A stretch of DNA of 12,895 nucleotides from Spirochaetaceae bacterium (GCA_031278295.1 JAITKQ010000172.1:1-12895), one strand, 5' to 3'; positions 7,451 to 12,253 are shown, counted from the stretch's first letter. The notes: a model not told the origin generated them from the sequence alone. Program-made: numbers and translations.

Positions 7451-8253
7451 AGCATCTCTCCGTTTTCACCGGTTTCAAGCTGTTTTTCGGCTTCTTCCAC
7501 GATTTTTTCACTTTGAACGATCTTTTCTTCCGCGTCTTTCAGCGCGCGCTCGGCCTTTACTTTTTTTTCGGTGGCAATATTTATCGCTTCAATGAAAGCC
7601 GGTATGGATTCTTGATAAAAATCTGCCGCCGCCGCATAGTCTTTGCCGCTCATCGCCGCGTTACCCTTGTTGTACAATCCCGCCGCGAAATCATAACCCT
7701 GTTTTACCGCGACATCGGCCTTTAATTTAAGCGCCTGCTGCCGCATACCGTCGGATGTGTCATGTAAAGATTCGGCTTTCGTGAGCAACACGTCTTCAAT
7801 GATGGATGTGAAGCCGTCCAGCGCGTAATGCGCCGCGGACAAAGAGTCCTCGTCAACGGCATCAAGACCTGCTTCATAACTATTTGAGGCCCTCACCAAC
7901 GCGGCGTCGGACGGATCGAAACGATCCTTGTATTGATTGTTGAGTTCGGCCTTCATTATTTCCTGACGCTTTGCCCGCGCCTCGGTCAAGGTCTCGCCAA
8001 GTTCCCTGTACATTGCCTGTTTCCGGGCTAAAAGTTCGCCGTCTTCGTTTTCAACGACCTCCGGCACTTCTTCGGCTTCTTCGACGGCAAGGGCCGCCTC
8101 TTCCTTATGCTCAGGTTCAGGTTCAGCGTCGGTTTTTTCCGCCTGCACGGGTTCGGGCTCTATCTGCTCTACATTTTTGGGGGCGCTTTTGCATGAAACC
8201 CCCAATACGATCAAGAATGTCAAACAAATTCGGCTAAAATTTACCCTACTCAA
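7447..8253 (-). CDS. Putative lipoprotein with acidic stretch and helical repeats
   Basis: 268 residues. The signal peptide ends in a lipobox-like VLGVSC (Cys21). An acidic, Pro/Glu-rich stretch (about 28-75) probably forms an extended tether. The rest is almost all helix: TPR-like pairs at about 120-220 (SNSYEAGLDAVDEDSLSAAHYALDGF, GNAAMSGKDYAAAADFYQESI) and a coiled-coil tail rich in Lys/Glu at about 226-262. The start is TTG at 8253, supported by AGGAG 6 nt upstream and by the intact signal peptide. It overlaps the LysM gene by 4 nt. The lipoprotein plus LysM arrangement recalls treponemal membrane antigen pairs of the TmpA/TmpB kind, but I cannot show homology. A G16 tract lies about 130 nt upstream. 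Confidence 0.85.
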   Translation of the reverse strand: MSRVNFSRICLTFLIVLGVSCKSAPKNVEQIEPEPVQAEKTDAEPEPEHKEEAALAVEEAEEVPEVVENEDGELLARKQAMYRELGETLTEARAKRQEIMKAELNNQYKDRFDPSDAALVRASNSYEAGLDAVDEDSLSAAHYALDGFTSIIEDVLLTKAESLHDTSDGMRQQALKLKADVAVKQGYDFAAGLYNKGNAAMSGKDYAAAADFYQESIPAFIEAINIATEKKVKAERALKDAEEKIVQSEKIVEEAEKQLETGENGEML

Positions 8254-8292
8254 AATAAACTCCTGTTACATCCTTTTATCGGACAGTTCAGC

Positions 8293-8298
8293 ATCATA
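8293..8298 (-). promoter_or_regulatory. Possible -10 of the lipoprotein-LysM operon
   Basis: TATGAT on the minus strand lies 40 nt upstream of the TTG start. No matching -35 is found at 16-18 nt, so the call is weak. If real, the G16 tract at 8385-8400 would be roughly 90 nt upstream of it. Confidence 0.25.
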
Positions 8299-8318
8299 CT
8301 TGACGATATTTGCCGCTT

Positions 8319-8429
8319 CGCTTTGGCCGCTCAAGGTAACTCGCTTGCCGGACTAGGCCGCCTTCCCGCCGGAGCAGGGCGGATCCCCCCCCCCCCCCCC
8401 TGCTTTTAGCCCCGCTCCCGCTTTGGCCG
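8319..8429. repeat. 11-nt direct repeats around the homopolymer tract
   Basis: CGCTTTGGCCG occurs at 8319-8329 and again at 8419-8429, exactly 100 bp apart, flanking the C16 tract. No gene lies between them. It may be a chance duplication, the ends of a small insertion, or paired sites for a DNA-binding protein. Confidence 0.4.
8385..8400. repeat. C16 homopolymer tract (intergenic)
   Basis: Sixteen consecutive C on the plus strand (G16 on the coding strand of the neighbours) lie in the 220-nt gap between the PTS gene and the lipoprotein-LysM operon. Tracts this long are prone to slipped-strand length change. In Treponema pallidum, poly-G tracts upstream of tpr genes are known to modulate transcription; a similar role here is inference. 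Exact length may be affected by sequencing error. Confidence 0.8.
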
Positions 8430-8473
8430 TTGTCCGGTTTACGCCGAGGCTTCTGCCGGGCCTTTGGGCGGCC

Positions 8474-8920
8474 CTATTCGGAAAGGATACGGAGAATTTC
8501 TTCGGGGCTTACGGCGTTCAGCATTTCGGAACGTTTTTCGCGGCTTTTAAATAGCAGGCTAATTTCGGCAAGGAATTGCAGGTGAGGCCCCGTTTTTTCC
8601 AGCGGCGAAATTGTCATTATGAATATACGGCAAGGCTCGCCGTCGAGCGCCTCAAAGTTGACAGGCTTATCTGAAATACCGATGCAGGCCACGAGATCGG
8701 CGACAGCGTTCGTTTTGCCGTGGGGAATGGCGATCCCGTGCTTCATCCCGGTAGACATCTTTCCCTCACGTTCCATGATCGCCGCAAGAGACGCTTCCCT
8801 GTCGTTCACCTTGCCAGCCGCCACCAGCAAATCAAGCATCTCGTTGATAATCTCCTGCTTGCTACCACCCTTCAGGTGGAGGCAGATTGTATCCTTTGTT
8901 AAAATAGTGTTTAGACCCAT
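8474..8920 (-). CDS. PTS EIIA-type domain protein (fructose/PtsN family)
   Basis: 148 residues, the normal size of a stand-alone EIIA type-2 domain. The phosphorylation motif is intact: HGIAIPHGKT, with the active histidine at residue 67, fed by HPr-type phosphocarriers. Other family landmarks are LKGGSKQEIINEMLDLL near the start, the EREGKMSTGM segment before the active site, and FLAEISLLFKSRE near the end. No permease or EI/HPr gene adjoins it, so a regulatory role like PtsN (EIIA-Ntr) is more likely than sugar transport. The frame is open upstream to 9217, but that extension runs through the repeat zone. ATG 8920 fits the family N-terminus, lacks a Shine-Dalgarno sequence, and lies 6 nt after a good -10, so the mRNA is probably leaderless. 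Confidence 0.92.
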   Translation of the reverse strand: MGLNTILTKDTICLHLKGGSKQEIINEMLDLLVAAGKVNDREASLAAIMEREGKMSTGMKHGIAIPHGKTNAVADLVACIGISDKPVNFEALDGEPCRIFIMTISPLEKTGPHLQFLAEISLLFKSREKRSEMLNAVSPEEILRILSE

Positions 8921-8926
8921 GAATTT

Positions 8927-8955
8927 ACTGTAAAAGGATTCTGTGCGGGAGTCAA
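8927..8955 (-). promoter_or_regulatory. Promoter of the EIIA gene, leaderless geometry
   Basis: TTGACT (8950-8955) and TACAGT (8927-8932) on the minus strand are 17 nt apart. Only AAATTC separates the -10 from the ATG at 8920, which puts the expected transcription start on or next to the A of the start codon. This also rules out the longer open frame as the protein start. Confidence 0.75.
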
Positions 8956-9120
8956 GAGAAAAGCGCGGGGCGACAGGGCGGTAGCTTGGGGCGGGCGCTT
9001 GACCCAAGCCGGAGTACCGGGTTCCGGAATTTTGCGGCGGTTCCGCGCCGTTTGAAAAGACGCCGGACGGGATGTCAATATGGCACAAAAGGTAAAGATT
9101 TTTCAGGTAATATGGGCGCA

Positions 9121-9188
9121 TTTCCGGCACTTCGTGCCGGAAACCGGGCTTTGCGGGGTTCCGCGGGGCAACCCCCTTGGGTTGCCCC
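9121..9188. repeat. Pair of perfect 10-bp hairpins
   Basis: TTTCCGGCAC (9121-9130) pairs perfectly with GTGCCGGAAA (9134-9143) around the loop TTC. GGGGCAACCC (9165-9174) pairs perfectly with GGGTTGCCCC (9179-9188) around CCTT. A small GCGG/CCGC stem lies between them. REP-like palindromic elements are the closest known class. Confidence 0.75.
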
Positions 9189-9198
9189 TCCATTCCCT

Positions 9199-9241
9199 GC
9201 GCGAACGCTTCGCGCAAACGCTTCGCGCGAACGCTTCGCGC
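9199..9241. repeat. 13-nt tandem repeat, itself palindromic
   Basis: About three units of CGCGC(A/G)AACGCTT follow each other without spacers (full units at 9211-9223 and 9224-9236, partial units on both sides). Each contains the short dyad CGCGAA/TTCGCG or a near copy, so the array can fold. There are no spacers, so it is not a CRISPR. Confidence 0.75.
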
Positions 9242-9252
9242 CCCTCCAATCC

Positions 9253-9387
9253 CTTGCGCGTTTCGTACTCGGCTTTTTCGGCAATGATAGACTGGTAAAT
9301 GTAATTACTGTTGTGCATAAGGTCCCGGGTGTATGCAACGGTTTGGCGGCCCAGTCTGCGAAAATACGGGTGGGGGAAGCGTGGGAA
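9253..9387 (-). pseudogene. Possible IS1-family transposase C-terminal remnant
   Basis: In one minus-strand frame the sequence RRLGRQTVAYTRDLMHNSN is followed by IYQSIIAEKAEYETRKG. This follows the pattern of the C-terminus of IS1 InsB-type transposases as I recall it (R-L-x-R-x-T, then an S/T-R pair, a conserved His, and an I-x-E-K end). Nothing upstream in the frame continues a transposase; it runs straight into the hairpin at 9388-9412. The catalytic part is therefore missing. The call rests on a remembered motif over about 30 residues. Confidence 0.4.
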
Positions 9388-9437
9388 TGTGCGCCAACAA
9401 AGTTGGCGCACACAAACCGCGTAGCGGCTTGCCGCTA
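9388..9437. repeat. Two perfect hairpins
   Basis: TGTGCGCCAAC (9388-9398) pairs perfectly with GTTGGCGCACA (9402-9412) around AAA, an 11-bp stem. A second hairpin follows at once: TAGCGGC (9422-9428) with GCCGCTA (9431-9437) around TT. No T-run follows either stem on either strand. Confidence 0.75.
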
Positions 9438-9438
9438 G

Positions 9439-9454
9439 GGAAGCACTGATTTAT
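9439..9454. repeat. 16-nt direct repeat, left copy
   Basis: GGAAGCACTGATTTAT is identical to 11229-11244. The two copies bracket the AT-rich three-gene operon. This copy forms most of the left arm of the hairpin at 9443-9476; the right copy lacks the matching arm. Confidence 0.8.
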
Positions 9455-9476
9455 GCGAATGCGCATAAATCGGTGC
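9443..9476. repeat. 15-bp hairpin built on the direct repeat
   Basis: GCACTGATTTATGCG (9443-9457) pairs with CGCATAAATCGGTGC (9462-9476), one G-T pair, loop AATG. It is followed on the plus strand by a short TACTTT. No plus-strand gene ends nearby, so it is probably a repeat element rather than a terminator. Confidence 0.7.
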
Positions 9477-9538
9477 TACTTTAATGCGAATGTCAACTTT
9501 GGTGACACATTTGCGTAATGAAATGAGCTCTCTCCTTG

Positions 9539-9577
9539 GGGCAACGATGATTGGCCTCAAGTTAATCAGCGTTGCCC
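9539..9577. repeat. Imperfect palindrome beyond the flavoprotein operon
   Basis: GGGCAACG (9539-9546) pairs with CGTTGCCC (9570-9577), then GATT with AATC inside after a 2-nt mismatch, leaving an 11-nt loop. It lies about 50 nt beyond the stop of the last gene of the AT-rich operon and could end its transcript, but no T-run follows on the minus strand. Confidence 0.5.
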
Positions 9578-9629
9578 TAGGGAACTATGTACCCGCGTAA
9601 ACAGCCTGTTATGCGAAGTGATTTTTGCT

Positions 9630-10271
9630 TTATACTATTTTTTTAACTATATCTTTTTTATTCAATTTGTTTTTATATGCAAGTGGATGCCAAAAAGTAT
9701 ATTTTGACATTAATTCCCACAAAAACCTTGGAAAATACGGGCTTAAGTATTTTATTTCAAATGTTTCTTTTAATTCAACTTTATTTGCAAGCAATTCCAA
9801 TGAACGGCCCAGATTCCTAAACGGCCCGGAATCTATTGGAATACTTTTAGTAGCGCCTATCATTTCACCGGCCCCCTGACCAATTCCACCTCCAAATTTT
9901 ACGCCGCAATGTTCACACCAATTTTGTATTACTTCAAATGCTATATGCGTCTGTTTCCCTTCATAAAAACCGTTGTTTATTATCGCATATACAGTGATGT
10001 TTTTCGGTTTTCCATTTGCAAAATAACTTTCAAGTTCTATAATCATCTTTAGCATATTTGACGGAATAGAATCGTTAAAAAGTGGAAAGCCAAAAATAAT
10101 AACGTCAAAGGATACAATGTTTTTTAATTCTTCGGATGACAACTGTTTTGTTCCTAATTTATAATTAACAATCTCATGTCCGGATTTAAATAATATATTC
10201 AATTCATCCAATATTATTCCGGTATTTGATTCTCCGGTTTTTTGACTGCCGTTTATAATAATAATTTTCAT
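9630..10271 (-). CDS. NAD(P)H-dependent FMN-binding oxidoreductase, flavodoxin fold
   Basis: 213 residues. It opens with the flavodoxin-fold first strand and phosphate loop KIIIINGSQKTGESNT (loop at about 8-17), which holds FMN phosphate. Residues about 54-70 (FDVIIFGFPLFNDSIPSNM) match the second FMN-contact region of the NADPH-dependent FMN reductase/flavodoxin superfamily. A Cys pair (WCEHCG, about 126-131) and a Gly-rich GGGIGQGAGEMIG follow. The C-terminal 40 residues are basic and aromatic, perhaps membrane-contacting. Substrate unknown. Its ATG shares one base with the previous gene's stop (TAATG), so the two flavoproteins are coupled. Codon use is AT-rich, unlike the surroundings, which suggests transfer. 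Confidence 0.82.
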   Translation of the reverse strand: MKIIIINGSQKTGESNTGIILDELNILFKSGHEIVNYKLGTKQLSSEELKNIVSFDVIIFGFPLFNDSIPSNMLKMIIELESYFANGKPKNITVYAIINNGFYEGKQTHIAFEVIQNWCEHCGVKFGGGIGQGAGEMIGATKSIPIDSGPFRNLGRSLELLANKVELKETFEIKYLSPYFPRFLWELMSKYTFWHPLAYKNKLNKKDIVKKIV

Positions 10272-10753
10272 TATATAATTTCCTTTAAATCTTCCGGTTT
10301 ATCTAAGAAGTGAATTTCAACTTTCCGTGCCGATAAATTAATTCCGTTTGCCGCAACCAATTTCCCCGCGGTTTCTTTTTCCTTTGCGGATATTTTCCCG
10401 TAAAAATATGCTGTTAAAATAATATTATTGCCATACCTCTTTTTGTGATGGGTTTCGCCGTTTCTTTTTTCAAAATACGGCAGTAAATAGGGGATGCTCC
10501 TGTTAAAAACATTTTGTATAAACGGGCTATAACCCCCATAAAAGCATTGACTTGCGATAATCAAATGCTCGCATTTTGAAAATAACAGCCCAATATTATC
10601 ATAACCGTCGTGAATCACACATTGTCCGGGCGTTCTAATCCAACAGCCATAACAATTAATACACGGTTTTATTGTTCCGTTGTCAGAAACAATTTTTGTA
10701 TTTTGATCGTTGTTTATAGCAATATTTTTTAGATCATGTATTACGAGCTTCAT
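10271..10753 (-). CDS. Flavodoxin-family protein with Cys motif
   Basis: 160 residues. The visible hallmark is KPCINCYGCWIRTPGQCVIHD at about 30-49, in which Cys31, Cys34, Cys37 and Cys45 match the C-x2-C-x2-C-(x7)-C pattern seen in iron-sulfur or WrbA-like flavodoxin-family proteins. It is followed by a typical flavodoxin-fold strand and loop (HLIIASQCFYGGYSPFIQNVFNRS). The usual N-terminal phosphate loop (GSxxxxxNT) is not present, so FMN may bind weakly or be shared with the neighbouring oxidoreductase (inference). It overlaps the DUF2141 gene by 4 nt and abuts the next flavoprotein gene, so a two-protein redox unit is likely. Confidence 0.78.
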   Translation of the reverse strand: MKLVIHDLKNIAINNDQNTKIVSDNGTIKPCINCYGCWIRTPGQCVIHDGYDNIGLLFSKCEHLIIASQCFYGGYSPFIQNVFNRSIPYLLPYFEKRNGETHHKKRYGNNIILTAYFYGKISAKEKETAGKLVAANGINLSARKVEIHFLDKPEDLKEII

Positions 10754-11154
10754 TTATCTAACCTTACAATAATTGTCATATCATTATTAAACTCAAACAG
10801 GCACTTTTCATAAACCGGCCTGTTTGAGTTATTGCTAAACCCGTATCGTTCCTTTGGAATGCCAAGAAAATTTTTATCCAATTGTTCATTTTCATTGGTA
10901 TCCTGATAGATTGAAACAGCGTATGTTCCTGTAGGTAAATTATTAAAAGCAACAATCATTGTCCCGTTTGTTACCTTTATTTTTTGCCGCTGAAAATAAT
11001 TGTCCGGAAAATTGTTTTTATTATTAAAAACCCCAACCATTAAATAGCCTTTATCCGGTTCGATATTTTCTATCCGTATGGTTAAAGTTTGAGCAAACAA
11101 ACCCCCAACACCTGCAATGAGTAAAAATCCAAAAAATGCCGTTTTCTTTAACAT
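10750..11154 (-). CDS. Exported DUF2141-type protein
   Basis: 134 residues from ATG 11154. The signal peptide is clear (LKKTAFFGFLLIAGVGGLFAQ, cut after the Ala-Gln at about 21-22). The mature part fits the DUF2141 beta-sandwich pattern: TIRIENIEPDKGYLMVGVFN, LPTGTYAVSIYQDTNENEQLDKNFLGIPKERYGFSNN, and a final strand. Function of the family is unknown. The frame is open to an ATG at 11196, but that codon lies upstream of the promoter, so the mRNA would not include it. ATG 11154 is 6 nt after the -10 with no ribosome site, hence probably leaderless. It heads an AT-rich operon with two flavodoxin-family genes. Confidence 0.83.
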   Translation of the reverse strand: MLKKTAFFGFLLIAGVGGLFAQTLTIRIENIEPDKGYLMVGVFNNKNNFPDNYFQRQKIKVTNGTMIVAFNNLPTGTYAVSIYQDTNENEQLDKNFLGIPKERYGFSNNSNRPVYEKCLFEFNNDMTIIVRLDK

Positions 11155-11160
11155 CTTTTT

Positions 11161-11189
11161 AAGATATACCATTTTATTTATTTTGTCAA
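11161..11189 (-). promoter_or_regulatory. Promoter of the AT-rich operon, leaderless geometry
   Basis: TTGACA (11184-11189) and TATCTT (11161-11166) on the minus strand are 17 nt apart. AAAAAG then leads directly to ATG 11154. Spacing from -10 to ATG is the same 6 nt as at the EIIA gene and the LPP20-like gene. Confidence 0.78.
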
Positions 11190-11228
11190 TATCCAATTTA
11201 CAATAAATTTCAAAAGAATGTCGCCTAA

Positions 11229-11244
11229 GGAAGCACTGATTTAT
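11229..11244. repeat. 16-nt direct repeat, right copy
   Basis: Identical to 9439-9454. It lies between the AT-rich operon and the hairpin at 11263, at the point where base composition returns to that of the surroundings. The frame of the LRR fragment ends in its last bases. Confidence 0.8.
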
Positions 11245-11525
11245 TCGCAGTGGGGTCTAATACCCCGCCCTTCAGGGCGGGGAGGTTCATTGCCTATTGG
11301 CGTTCCGGTAAATGCGTTCACGTTTGCCAATGTCGTCCCGTTAAATGTCGCAGCCGATGGTTTTGATATAATTATTTCCGTGAGATTTGTAGCGTCTTTA
11401 AAAGCATTTGCCACGACTGTGCTTAAACTGGAAGGCAGGATAATCGTTTCAAGTCCCGAACCAGCAAAAATACATTTGTTTGGGTTTATTGCACCACCGC
11501 TGATAATTTTAGCTACGCCTTCCGG
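11241..11525 (-). pseudogene. BspA-type leucine-rich-repeat fragment
   Basis: A minus-strand frame with no start codon of its own encodes VPEGVAKIISGGAI, SGLETIILPSSLSTVVANAFK, and DATNLTEIIISK, then FTGTPIGNE. These are typical units of BspA/TpLRR-type leucine-rich-repeat surface proteins (GLETIILPSSLxxxxxNAFK is the diagnostic phrase). The repeat sense ends where the hairpin at 11263-11282 begins. At the 5' side it merges with the end of the LPP20-like gene in another frame. Both ends of the original gene are missing, so it is a displaced fragment. Confidence 0.7.
11263..11282. repeat. GC hairpin resembling an IS200/IS605 end
   Basis: CCCCGCCC (11263-11270) pairs perfectly with GGGCGGGG (11275-11282) around TTCA, followed on the plus strand by AGGTTCATT. 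Subterminal hairpins of this kind are typical of IS200/IS605 elements, which TnpA recognises as single-stranded DNA. No tnpA or tnpB is present here, so at most it is a scar or an end fragment. Confidence 0.45.
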
Positions 11526-12112
11526 TACAACTCGTCCTCCGCGTACTGGACGCCGCGCAGGTTGCGTCTGACGGTAACGGTTACCGTTTCCTCGATCCGG
11601 CGTGTCTTCTCGACAGCCGTTGTCCCGCCCCCCTGCTGTTCTGTCATGCTGACGGATGCCGTCCCTTCTTTTTTCACTTCCTGCTCAAAGTAGGCGACGA
11701 GATCGGCGAGCGCCTTTTGCCTGGCCTCGTCCCTGATAGCGCCCCGTCCCTGATAGGCGATGTACCGCTCCTCCGGGTACACCGCTTTCATGTTCCGGTG
11801 CCATTCCGGTTCAGGCCGCGGCGCGGGCGCGGTTGCGGGCGCGGTTGCGCATGAGGCAAGCACAGGGAGGGACAAAAATACCGCTATCCCTATCCCTATC
11901 GTTATTGACGCGCGTGTTATCAGACTTTGTCGGTTTCTTTGAGGGGCTAAACCGCCTAAAACCGGCGCGTTTTTGCCCTGTTTAGCCGGTGAAAACGGGA
12001 TTATCTTAGAAAGCTGTGTTAAGAATTGGGGGATGGGGGGGGGGGGGGGGCTGGGGGTCTCTGTTTTTACCGCGGTTCCTTGCGTAGACGGGGCAATGTT
12101 CTTTTTGTTCAT
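11513..12112 (-). CDS. LPP20-like lipoprotein, 3'-truncated, with in-frame C16 tract
   Basis: 199 residues. A lipobox LASC (Cys88) ends a clear hydrophobic segment. The mature part (MKAVYPEERYIAYQGRGAIRDEARQKALADL, then VAYFEQEVKKE) matches LPP20-type spirochaetal lipoproteins. The frame stops after LRGVQYAEDELYRKA, where relatives as I recall them continue, and an LRR fragment follows in another frame, so the 3' end is lost. A 60-odd residue extension precedes the signal peptide and carries five consecutive prolines encoded by a 16-C run (codons about 21-26). No ATG, GTG or TTG in frame lies between the tract and the signal peptide, so translation must cross the tract. ATG 12112 has no ribosome site but a -10 exactly 6 nt before it. 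Confidence 0.65.
   Translation of the reverse strand: MNKKNIAPSTQGTAVKTETPSPPPPPIPQFLTQLSKIIPFSPAKQGKNAPVLGGLAPQRNRQSLITRASITIGIGIAVFLSLPVLASCATAPATAPAPRPEPEWHRNMKAVYPEERYIAYQGRGAIRDEARQKALADLVAYFEQEVKKEGTASVSMTEQQGGGTTAVEKTRRIEETVTVTVRRNLRGVQYAEDELYRKA
11820..11901. repeat. Short tandem repeats in the lipoprotein signal region
   Basis: A 12-nt unit (GCGGTTGCGGGC-like, two copies near 11829-11850) encodes the Ala-Thr-Ala-Pro repeats after the lipid Cys. A CTATCC-type hexamer (three copies near 11883-11901) encodes the IGIGIA of the hydrophobic core. Both periods are multiples of three, so changes would vary length, not frame. Confidence 0.5.
12035..12050. repeat. G16 homopolymer tract inside a coding region
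   Basis: Sixteen consecutive G on the plus strand, C16 on the coding strand of the LPP20-like gene, encode five prolines plus one base of a neighbouring codon. Loss or gain of one base would shift the frame before the signal peptide. A second run of five G follows after CT. Exact length is sensitive to sequencing error. Confidence 0.8.
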
Positions 12113-12118
12113 TGTAAT

Positions 12119-12147
12119 AGTATAGAGAATGTGGAAAGATTTGTCGG
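12119..12147 (-). promoter_or_regulatory. Promoter of the LPP20-like gene, leaderless geometry
   Basis: CCGACA (12142-12147) and TATACT (12119-12124) on the minus strand are 17 nt apart. ATTACA is all that separates the -10 from ATG 12112. The -35 matches four of six consensus bases. Confidence 0.65.
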
Positions 12148-12157
12148 CCCCGCCAGC

Positions 12158-12185
12158 CGCCTACCCTTCCTTATCGGGTTAGGCG
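12158..12185 (-). terminator. Hairpin between HMA gene and LPP20-like gene
   Basis: CGCCT-ACCC pairs with GGGT-AGGCG with one bulged base and a 9-nt loop. It lies about 70 nt beyond the stop of the HMA-fold gene and just upstream of the next promoter. There is no T-run, so the terminator call is weak. Confidence 0.35.
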
Positions 12186-12253
12186 AACGGCAAAAGGTCA
12201 GGCAAAACAGCTTAACGCTATTCGCGCTTCCCCGCCATCAAGCCTCTAGTCAC

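Larger units (their letters stand above)
8956..9629. other. Gene-free repeat and remnant zone
   Basis: I see no intact gene in this 674-nt stretch. The open frames on both strands read through inverted repeats and have low-complexity Arg/Ala/Gly products. The stretch contains at least seven short hairpins, a 13-nt tandem repeat, an apparent transposase stub and one copy of the 16-nt direct repeat that bounds the AT-rich island. It looks like an accumulation site for small dispersed elements. Confidence 0.6.

Noticed and set aside
8921..9217. N-terminal extension of the EIIA protein to 247 residues
   Set aside because: The extension crosses the promoter and the hairpin zone, has low-complexity sequence, and is absent from EIIA domain proteins; ATG 8920 matches the family start.
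9199..9241. CRISPR array
   Set aside because: The 13-nt units follow directly without spacers and are far too short; no cas gene is present.
9075..9413. Overlapping hypothetical proteins on both strands of the repeat zone
   Set aside because: Their sequences derive mostly from inverted and tandem repeats; only the stretch 9253-9387 on the minus strand looks protein-like.
9539..9615. Integron attC site
   Set aside because: The palindrome and the GTTATGC at 9609 suggested it, but there is no paired core site at the other end and the operon has three overlapping genes, unlike a cassette.
11155..11196. Longer start for the DUF2141 protein at ATG 11196
   Set aside because: That codon is upstream of the -35, so it would not be on the mRNA; the internal ATG also gives a clean signal peptide.
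11218..11571. 117-codon plus-strand frame
   Set aside because: It is antisense to the LRR fragment and runs through the GC hairpin; the minus strand carries the recognisable LRR phrases.
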